From NCBI RefSeq assembly GCF_963548695.1, contig NZ_CAUUWA010000068.1, positions 1-12,478 of the forward strand: a stretch of 12,478 nucleotides of DNA. The letters are read 5' to 3'. The notes below the pieces were generated by a model that worked only from the letters and a program-made list of their open reading frames with translations, had not been told where the DNA came from and ran no database searches. The translations under genes were made by a program, and so were the position numbers. Shown piece by piece: positions 6,978 through 12,478 of the stretch. This DNA is from an uncultured Fretibacterium sp. (GTDB lineage: Bacteria > Synergistota > Synergistia > Synergistales > Aminobacteriaceae). Within the stretch, counting starts at the first letter, position 1, and every line of letters starts with the position of its first letter.

Positions 6978-8054
6978 ATGGTGGATCTGCCGAAAAAAAT
7001 GAGGGCCTTGGTGGCTCATGCCCCTAAGGATTATCGTATTGAAGAGGTGGATGTTCCGCGGGCGGGAGAGCGCGAAATCATCATCAAAGTGGAGGCCTGT
7101 GGAATCTGTGCCGGTGATACGAAATCCTATCTGGGCGCACCCCGTTTCTGGGGAGAGGAGGGGCGCCCCTCCTACATTAAGGCCCCGGTCATCCCGGGAC
7201 ATGAGTTTATCGGGCATATTGTTGAATTGGGACCTAATGTAAAGGGCGATTTTCAGATTGGGGACCGCGTGACCTCCGATCAGATAGTCCCTTGCTGGGA
7301 TTGCAAATTTTGTAATTCCGGACGTTATTGGATGTGTCAAAAACACGATGTCTACGGTTTCCAATATAACGTCAACGGCGGCATGGCTGAATACATGCGC
7401 TTGCCCAAAGAGGCTATCGTTCACAAGCTGCCCAAGGATTTGCCCATGGAGGCCGCCGTCCTTGTAGAACCCTATGCTTGCGCCAAGCACTGCATTGACC
7501 GATCTCAGGTCGGGAATGAGGACTTTGTGGTGCTCTCGGGGGTCGGGTGCCTCGGGTTGGGCATGATTGGGTGTCTGAAGCTGCGCAATCCGGCAAAGTT
7601 GGTCGTCCTGGATATCAACGACCAACGCCTGGAGTTGGCGAAAAAATTTGGCGCCGATATCGTCATGAATCCCGCGAAGGAGAAAATAGCCCCCAAGATC
7701 ATGGAGATGACGGGGGGGTACGGCTGCGATGTCTACATCGAGGCATCGGGACATCCTTCCTCGGTACAGCAGGGACTGGATATAATCCGTAAATTGGGGC
7801 GTTTTGTCGAGTTCAGCGTATTCGGGCATCCTACAACGGCCGATTGGAGCATCATCAGCGACGAAAAAGAGCTCGATCTCCTGGGAGTTCACCTCAGTCC
7901 CTATTGCTTCCCCTCGGTTATCGAGTGGATCGCAGATGGGCGTTTGCCCACGGAGGGCGTCGTCTCCCATAAATTCCCGCTGGAAAAATGGAAGGAGGGC
8001 TTTGAACTGGCCCTCAAGGGAGAGGGCGCCGTGCGCGTGGTCCTGGTGCCGTAA
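6978..8054 (+). CDS. eltD: Zinc-dependent alcohol dehydrogenase, probable erythritol/L-threitol dehydrogenase
   Basis: This 358-residue cytoplasmic medium-chain dehydrogenase should oxidise a polyol to a ketose with NAD. Catalytic zinc ligands are Cys44 (GIC), His75-Glu76 (PGHEF) and Glu164 (VEP). The structural zinc site is Cys106, Cys109, Cys112 and Cys120. The nucleotide motif GVGCLG (188-193) is followed by Asp212 after the second strand, which favours NAD over NADP. Several stretches resemble mycobacterial EltD as I recall it, including IVPCW, the FW-G pair near 57-59, VPQGL/VQQGL near 263-267 and DWSIISD (289-295). EltD converts erythritol or L-threitol to L-erythrulose. I chose ATG 6978 because GAGGAGG (6962-6968) precedes it with 9 bases of spacing; an in-frame GTG at 6960 has no such site. 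Sorbitol or threonine dehydrogenase is less likely. The fine specificity is inferred. Confidence 0.85.
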   Translation: MVDLPKKMRALVAHAPKDYRIEEVDVPRAGEREIIIKVEACGICAGDTKSYLGAPRFWGEEGRPSYIKAPVIPGHEFIGHIVELGPNVKGDFQIGDRVTSDQIVPCWDCKFCNSGRYWMCQKHDVYGFQYNVNGGMAEYMRLPKEAIVHKLPKDLPMEAAVLVEPYACAKHCIDRSQVGNEDFVVLSGVGCLGLGMIGCLKLRNPAKLVVLDINDQRLELAKKFGADIVMNPAKEKIAPKIMEMTGGYGCDVYIEASGHPSSVQQGLDIIRKLGRFVEFSVFGHPTTADWSIISDEKELDLLGVHLSPYCFPSVIEWIADGRLPTEGVVSHKFPLEKWKEGFELALKGEGAVRVVLVP

Positions 8055-8134
8055 GGAGAAAGAAGAAGTGGAGGGGGTGGGGAAAAAAGAGACTGAAAAG
8101 GGTGTTTTTGTTGGCGTGGAATCCGGGTCTTGGG

Positions 8135-8150
8135 TTGAATAGCTGTTCAA
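8135..8150 (+). promoter_or_regulatory. 16-bp near-perfect palindrome ahead of the solute-binding protein gene
   Basis: TTGAATAGCTGTTCAA is self-complementary except for one base pair (positions 6 and 11), with arms TTGAA and TTCAA around AGCT. It lies between the dehydrogenase stop (8054) and the next gene, directly ahead of the ribosome-binding site GGGAGGG (8151-8157). This is the position of a repressor operator, and the form suits a LacI- or GntR-type dimer. A convincing -10/-35 pair was not found in this gap. Confidence 0.4.
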
Positions 8151-8165
8151 GGGAGGGAAAGTATT

Positions 8166-9527
8166 GTGAAAAAGATAGGCGCTCTTATCGGTCTGACCGT
8201 TTTGCTTTGCCTGGCCGGTTTTGCGTGGGCCGAGGAATTCAACTGGAAACAGTGCGAGGGGCAAACGATCAAAATACTTTTCAATCAGCATCCTTATGCG
8301 GAGGGCATCATTAAAAAGCTCCAGGAGTTTGAGGCCCTGACGGGAATCAAGGTTGTTCATACCACGATTCCGGAGGAGAACTACTTTGACAAGCTGACGA
8401 CTTCTTTGAGCAGCCGTTCCGGTGAACCGGATGTCTTCATGACGGGGGCTTATCAGTGCTGGGACTATTCTACCTCCGATTACATGGTGGACCTGGACGC
8501 TTTTTTGAAGGACCCCAAGAAGACGGCAGGCGATTATGATTACGACGATTTCTTCCCTGGAATTTCAGGCGCTTTGCGCTGGGATCGTGTTCCTGGCCAC
8601 AGGACGGGAAAGGGCCCTCAGTGGGCTTTGCCTATTGGTTTTGAAGATAACGTGCTGATGTATAACACGGATGTCTTTGCCAAGTTTGGTGTTCAGCCCC
8701 CCAAGACGATCAGCGAACTCCTCGAGCTCTCTGCGAAGCTGAACGAGTTTGACGGCAAGGGGACTTACGGAATCGCTTTGCGCGGTACCCGCAACTGGGC
8801 GACGATCCATCCGGAATATATGACGACCTACACCAATTACGGCGCTGTGGATCTCGCGATCGAGGACGGCAAACTTGTCTCGAAGGTGAACTCCCCCGAG
8901 GCCGTTGCCATGACCGATATGTGGGTGAAGCTCGTCAAGGCGGGCGGTTCTCCCACGTGGTCGTCCTATACGTGGTATCAGTGTGGTGCGGATATTGGAG
9001 CCAAAAAGGCCGCTATGATGTTTGGAGCGGACAGTACGGGTTATTTCCAGTCCGTGCCGGGCGCGTCCAGCCAGGCGGGCAAAATTGCGTTCGCTCCTCC
9101 CCCTCTTCCCGATGGGCAGAAGGAAATCCGTTCCAACCTGTGGGTTTGGTCCCTCGCGATGAACGCTTCCTCTCAACATCAGGATGCGGCATGGCTTTTC
9201 ATCCAGTACTTTACCAGCAAGCCCTTCCAGACCTGGTCCGTAACGGAGTGGAAGTCCGTTGATCCTCCCCGTAAGTCGGTCTTTGAAAACCCCAAATTCC
9301 AGGAGATCATCGCTGCCACGCCGGGCTTTAAGGAGACCTTCGAGGCTACGGTCCCTGGAACGACCGTCTATTTTACGCCCAATCCTTATTTCTTTGAATT
9401 GACGACCGAATGGGCTGCGACGCTTCAAGACCTCGTGGCGGGCAAATACGGCAGTACTCAGGAGGCTATGGATCAGCTGAAGGCCAAGATGGATAAGGCC
9501 TTGGCCGATGTCGAGGTGAAGGAGTAG
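8166..9527 (+). CDS. Sugar ABC transporter solute-binding protein (extracellular family 1)
   Basis: The 453-residue protein is the periplasmic receptor of the importer. A Sec signal peptide spans 1-22 (Lys2-Lys3, hydrophobic core, AWA before Glu23). There is no lipobox Cys, so it is soluble in a periplasm. The mature part is of the family 1 (MalE/UgpB-like) type: ILFNQHPYAEGIIKKLQEFE with TGIKV, a following DVF strand, then ALPIGFEDNVLMYN in the hinge region and many surface Trp and Tyr that could stack on a sugar. The start is GTG 8166, after GGGAGGG (8151-8157). It lies last in the transporter series, separated from the permeases by the dehydrogenase and with its own palindrome, which suggests separate and probably higher expression. 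The ligand is not deducible from the sequence; a tetritol is inferred from the neighbours. Confidence 0.92.
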   Translation: MKKIGALIGLTVLLCLAGFAWAEEFNWKQCEGQTIKILFNQHPYAEGIIKKLQEFEALTGIKVVHTTIPEENYFDKLTTSLSSRSGEPDVFMTGAYQCWDYSTSDYMVDLDAFLKDPKKTAGDYDYDDFFPGISGALRWDRVPGHRTGKGPQWALPIGFEDNVLMYNTDVFAKFGVQPPKTISELLELSAKLNEFDGKGTYGIALRGTRNWATIHPEYMTTYTNYGAVDLAIEDGKLVSKVNSPEAVAMTDMWVKLVKAGGSPTWSSYTWYQCGADIGAKKAAMMFGADSTGYFQSVPGASSQAGKIAFAPPPLPDGQKEIRSNLWVWSLAMNASSQHQDAAWLFIQYFTSKPFQTWSVTEWKSVDPPRKSVFENPKFQEIIAATPGFKETFEATVPGTTVYFTPNPYFFELTTEWAATLQDLVAGKYGSTQEAMDQLKAKMDKALADVEVKE

Positions 9528-9574
9528 TCGGCCGGCTTCCCCGCCAAGCTGTTCGTGGAACTATTGTACGGGCG

Positions 9575-9619
9575 TTCATGATAAAGACGGAGGTGGAAAA
9601 CCTCCGTCTTTATCATGAA
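9575..9619. terminator. Bidirectional terminator between convergent operons
   Basis: A perfect 19-bp inverted repeat (9575-9593 and 9601-9619) flanks the 7-base loop TGGAAAA. The stem has the GC core GACGGAGG with AAA on one side and TTT on the other, so each strand reads GC hairpin followed by a short T-rich run. It lies 47 bases after the solute-binding protein stop and 51 bases after the end of the minus-strand 4-epimerase gene, the expected place for one terminator serving both operons. Confidence 0.85.
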
Positions 9620-9670
9620 ACACATATTGAAGCACAACGGATTTTATGGCTCCTGCTTGTCTCCGGACTT

Positions 9671-10384
9671 TCACGATGCCCGAGGGGCCGACTTGGCGGG
9701 TTGACCATAGGTAGCGTCAGCCCCATGCTTGCGGTAATAATGCTTGTCAAGAAGCGTGGAGGGCAGAGGCGCTGGATTGGGATTGATAGCCAGGGTATAG
9801 AGTGCCATCTTGGCGACCTCCTCCAGAATGCAGGCATTTTCCACGGCTGCAGCAGGCGTCCTCCCCCAGGAGAAAGGGCCGTGAGCAGCCACCAGGATAG
9901 CTGGCGTTGCCTGATACTCCTTATCTCTAAAGGAACGAACGATCGCTTTGCCGGTGTTCCCTTCGTAATCGCCCTCTATCTCCTCCGGGGTCAACAAGGG
10001 AGTGCAGGGAACCGGGCCAAAAAATGTATCCGCATGGGTTGTCCCCAGCGGAGGTATGGCCTTCCGGCTTTGCGCCCATGCTGTGGCGACGGGGGAATGG
10101 GTATGAACGACCCCGCCTATATCCTCAAAAGCCTTGTAAAGCTCAAGATGCGTCATGGTATCGCTGGAAGGTCTGAGGGAGCCCTCTACAACCTTTCCCT
10201 CAAGATCGACGACCGGAATCATTTCCGGCCTCAAATCGGCGTAGGAGACGCCGCTGGGCTTGATGGCGACGACGCCTCTCGAGCGGTCAATGCCGCTGAC
10301 ATTCCCCCATGTCAGTATGACCAAGCCATACTCGACAAGTTTCATATTCGCATGGAAAACTTCTTCTTTCAGTTTTTCAAACAT
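9671..10384 (-). CDS. araD: L-ribulose-5-phosphate 4-epimerase (AraD/UlaF/SgbE type)
   Basis: This 237-residue cytoplasmic class II aldolase/epimerase should convert L-ribulose 5-phosphate to D-xylulose 5-phosphate. The match to E. coli AraD runs nearly end to end (ANMKLVEYGLVILTWGNVS, IKPSGV, PSSDTMTH, GTTHAD, LLDKHYYRKHGA). Zinc ligands are His94, His96 and His168, with Asp75 at the E. coli Asp76 position. The two residues needed for epimerisation rather than aldol cleavage, E. coli Asp120 and Tyr229, are present as Asp119 and Tyr226. This argues against L-fuculose-phosphate aldolase. The start ATG (10384) has only a modest GGA site, and the gene starts 24 bases after the FGGY kinase stop, so it is second or later in the minus-strand operon. 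A role on a related ketose phosphate cannot be excluded. Confidence 0.93.
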   Translation of the reverse strand: MFEKLKEEVFHANMKLVEYGLVILTWGNVSGIDRSRGVVAIKPSGVSYADLRPEMIPVVDLEGKVVEGSLRPSSDTMTHLELYKAFEDIGGVVHTHSPVATAWAQSRKAIPPLGTTHADTFFGPVPCTPLLTPEEIEGDYEGNTGKAIVRSFRDKEYQATPAILVAAHGPFSWGRTPAAAVENACILEEVAKMALYTLAINPNPAPLPSTLLDKHYYRKHGADATYGQPAKSAPRAS

Positions 10385-10408
10385 GGTTATTCATTGTCCT
10401 GGCAGTCT

Positions 10409-11947
10409 TTATGCGCCGGTTTGTATCCGTGCGACCTCGGCCATGATGTCCTTGGTCCTCTCATAAAGCATGGTGTAAAGCCTAAAATGATTTCCGTAAA
10501 GTTCGTTGTTCTCGGTATTTGTCCTGACGGTCTCCCGGAAATCGAGCCAGCCTTTTATCTCCAAGGGATCTTTGAACACCCCTACCCCCATCCCGGCCAG
10601 AAACGCATCGCCTAAGGTCGCCTCGACGTCACGGTTCAAGCGTTTCATGGCGTAGCCGGTGGCATCGGCAAAGATCTGTGTCCAAAGGTCGCTTCGGGCG
10701 GGACCTCCTACGATGTAGCACTCTTTGTCCAGCTTGATGCCGGCCTTGACCGCCTCCTCCATGTTATGGCGCAGGGAAAGGGCGACCCCCTCCATACAGG
10801 CTCGGTAAATATGGCCTCGAGTGTGCAGTAACGAAAGTCCAAGCACCGTGCCTCGTGCGTCCGGATCCCAGATGGGGGAGCGCTCTCCCATAAAATACGG
10901 GAGGACGATCAGGCCATCGCTTCCGACCTCGACATCCTTCGCCTCCTTTTCCAAAAGGGAGTAGGCGGAGATGTCGGAACGGCGCTGGACCTCCCGTTCG
11001 CAGGCCCCAAACTCGTCACGGAACCAACGAATGATTGCACCGGATGTCGCTCCTCCTCCAAAGGTATAGATTGTCGACTCGTCATTGACCACATAGGGGA
11101 AGCTGATCAAACCCGGGGTAAGGTATTTCCCATCGTGAACCGTTCCCCAGCAGATGGACGTCCCTGTCATGGCCACGTGCTCGCCTTCGTTTACGACACC
11201 GCAGCTGAATTGAGCTACAGGGGCGTCAATCCCGCCTGCGACAATCGGAGTTCCCTCCAGGAGCCCTGTCGCTGCGGCGTATTTTTTATTGAGTTTCCCG
11301 ACGATGTCGAAGGACTTCGTGATTCTCTCGGGAAATAAGGATAACGGGATACCCAGAGCATCGCTCATCTCCTGGGACCACCCTTTTTTGTGGATGTCGA
11401 AAATACCGCCGATGTTGCCCGCCGAGGAATAGTCCGTTGCCGCAATATCCGTAAATTTATAAATGACGTAATCCTTAGGCGTCATAAACTGCCGTGTCCT
11501 TTTCCAAAGGTCGGGCTCGTTGTTTTTCATCCAGAGGATTTTCGTGAATCCGTAGTAGCTGTCCACGTAATTGCCCGTGATGGAAAAAATCTTGTCAAAT
11601 GGGATGTTGTCCTTTACCCATTGGGTTTCATTCCGCGCTCTGCGGTCCATCCAAATCATGCAGGGACGGACAGGCTCCCCCGCTTTGTCCACCGGAATCC
11701 CCGATCCACCATAAAGGCCGCTGATCGCTACGGCGGCAACATCCTTGGGATTGAGTCCCGATCGAGCGAGTACCTCTTTTAATGTAATGGTAACGGCCTC
11801 GAGCCATACATCGGGCCATTGCTCCGCCCAAGATGGCATGGGTGTGAGAACCCCGTATTCATGAAAAGCTTCTCCCAAGGTCCTGCCCCGCTCATCCAGC
11901 ATCAGGGCCTTGGTCCCCCCCGTCCCAATATCCACACCAATCAACAT
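10409..11947 (-). CDS. FGGY-family carbohydrate kinase, pentulose (xylulose/ribulose) type
   Basis: This 512-residue cytoplasmic kinase of the FGGY family transfers phosphate from ATP to a ketose. The N-terminal phosphate loop is DIGTGGTKALMLD (6-18), followed by WMDRRA (99-104), the catalytic Asp241 in AGGIDAP, MTGTS (260-264), YFMGERSPIWDP near 345-365, VGGPARSDLW and ATLGDAFLAG near the end. The domain order and length match xylulokinase-like members. The specificity loop reads SGLYGGSG (76-83) instead of the QMHG of E. coli XylB, so the true substrate is probably another pentulose, such as L-xylulose or L-ribulose. That would feed the AraD enzyme encoded next. The start ATG 11947 has AGGAGG (complement of 11955-11960) 7 bases upstream. 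The gene follows the TIM-barrel enzyme by 95 bases. Exact substrate unassigned. Confidence 0.9.
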   Translation of the reverse strand: MLIGVDIGTGGTKALMLDERGRTLGEAFHEYGVLTPMPSWAEQWPDVWLEAVTITLKEVLARSGLNPKDVAAVAISGLYGGSGIPVDKAGEPVRPCMIWMDRRARNETQWVKDNIPFDKIFSITGNYVDSYYGFTKILWMKNNEPDLWKRTRQFMTPKDYVIYKFTDIAATDYSSAGNIGGIFDIHKKGWSQEMSDALGIPLSLFPERITKSFDIVGKLNKKYAAATGLLEGTPIVAGGIDAPVAQFSCGVVNEGEHVAMTGTSICWGTVHDGKYLTPGLISFPYVVNDESTIYTFGGGATSGAIIRWFRDEFGACEREVQRRSDISAYSLLEKEAKDVEVGSDGLIVLPYFMGERSPIWDPDARGTVLGLSLLHTRGHIYRACMEGVALSLRHNMEEAVKAGIKLDKECYIVGGPARSDLWTQIFADATGYAMKRLNRDVEATLGDAFLAGMGVGVFKDPLEIKGWLDFRETVRTNTENNELYGNHFRLYTMLYERTKDIMAEVARIQTGA

Positions 11948-12042
11948 TGTGAATCCTCCTTGGTCTTTCCAGCTTCTACGAGTTTCAAGTCAATTTAGAC
12001 CGATGTAGATGCCGACAAGTCATCCTGCTCCGAACTGTGAAC

Positions 12043-12478
12043 TCATCCCTGGACGACAATATTTTCTCTCTCGCGGAAATAAGTTACCGTCTTTTTGACC
12101 AGTTCGTCCAGATCTTTTTTGTCGGGCTTTCCGTTCATGGCAACATAAGGGTCGCCGCCCGGCCCTAGAGGCTCAGCGGAGACAAAGCGGTTCCCCTGAT
12201 TGTAGCCAATCAGGTAAAGTGCTCGGATAACGGTATCGATGTCCAGGGAACCCTCTCCCAAAGCACGGCGGTTGCTGTCCGCCAGATGAAGGTTTACAAG
12301 CATCTCGCCCGCTTCCAAAATGGCTGTGCCCAGATGACTTTCCCCGCTCTGCATGTGATAGAGATCGCCGTTAATGGAGGAGACCCCAGGGTGATTCACG
12401 GCGGCAATGTACTTCTTCGCGTCCGCAACCGTATGGATGAAACTCACCTCATCCGCACGGATGGGTTCTATCGCGGCA
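12043..12478 (-). CDS. TIM-barrel sugar (phosphate) isomerase/epimerase, C-terminal part, cut by the window edge
   Basis: The frame is open to the right edge, so only about 144 C-terminal residues are seen; a GTG at 12447 is an internal codon, not the start. The protein belongs to the xylose-isomerase-like TIM-barrel family that includes D-tagatose 3-epimerase. All four metal ligands fall within the fragment: Glu4 (IEP), Asp38 (GDLYHM), His64 (LHLADSNRR) and Glu102 (SAEPL), counted from the first complete codon. The spacing agrees with D-tagatose 3-epimerase apart from a 3-residue insertion before the last Glu. It is probably the first visible gene of the minus-strand operon. LerI (L-erythrulose 1-phosphate isomerase) of the tetritol pathway and 3-epimerases of the UlaE or tagatose-epimerase kind both share this fold. 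The missing half would be needed to choose. Confidence 0.85.
   Translation of the reverse strand, partial: AAIEPIRADEVSFIHTVADAKKYIAAVNHPGVSSINGDLYHMQSGESHLGTAILEAGEMLVNLHLADSNRRALGEGSLDIDTVIRALYLIGYNQGNRFVSAEPLGPGGDPYVAMNGKPDKKDLDELVKKTVTYFRERENIVVQG

Noticed and set aside
6864..8360. Long open frame on the minus strand (498 codons) across the dehydrogenase gene
   Set aside because: It is antisense to a gene with complete zinc-binding and NAD-binding motifs, has no recognisable domain, and would run into the solute-binding protein gene. It is a by-product of codon bias in the opposite strand.
9671..10384. L-fuculose-phosphate aldolase
   Set aside because: The epimerase-specific Asp and Tyr (Asp119 and Tyr226) and the C-terminal LLDKHYYRKHGA segment match AraD, not the aldolase.
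9578..10615. Plus-strand open frame (345 codons) opposite the AraD and kinase genes
   Set aside because: It starts inside the terminator stem, shows no family signature, and covers genes with intact catalytic residues on the other strand.

Overview
The window holds a carbohydrate-uptake and catabolism locus from a bacterium of mid-range GC. The solute-binding protein has a classical Sec signal peptide and no lipobox, which points to a periplasm and so to a diderm host. Shine-Dalgarno sequences are strong and several starts are TTG or GTG. Synergistota is my best guess for the phylum, from overall gene style only, with low confidence.

Layout. Positions 1-120 are the broken end of an IS3-type transposase, with possible decayed continuation to about 172. 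A good sigma70-like promoter (86-115) lies inside it. A plus-strand gene series follows: split dihydroxyacetone-kinase-type subunits dhaK and dhaL, an RpiB-type isomerase, two ABC sugar permeases, two different ABC ATPases, a zinc alcohol dehydrogenase closely resembling erythritol/L-threitol dehydrogenase (EltD), and the solute-binding protein. A perfect 19-bp inverted repeat (9575-9619) ends the series. From the right edge, a minus-strand operon converges on it: a partial TIM-barrel sugar (phosphate) isomerase/epimerase, an FGGY pentulose-type kinase, and an AraD-type L-ribulose-5-phosphate 4-epimerase.

How the genes fit. The mycobacterial tetritol pathway uses EltD (tetritol to L-erythrulose), LerK (DhaK/DhaL-type kinase), LerI (TIM-barrel isomerase) and DerI (RpiB-type isomerase) to reach D-erythrose 4-phosphate. 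Counterparts of all four are here, together with a complete dedicated ABC importer. The best reading is uptake and catabolism of a tetritol (erythritol or threitol) or erythrulose. Here the kinase is split into two proteins, and the RpiB homologue lacks two histidines, one of them linked to sugar-ring opening. The FGGY kinase plus AraD make a second module that should feed a ketopentose into D-xylulose 5-phosphate. The TIM-barrel enzyme could serve either module, so assignment of the minus-strand operon is open.

No transcription factor gene lies in the window. Several intergenic dyads and tandem repeats, described individually, are candidate operators. No RNA genes or CRISPR arrays were seen. 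No gene-free stretch exceeds 300 bases; the longest is 121-385.
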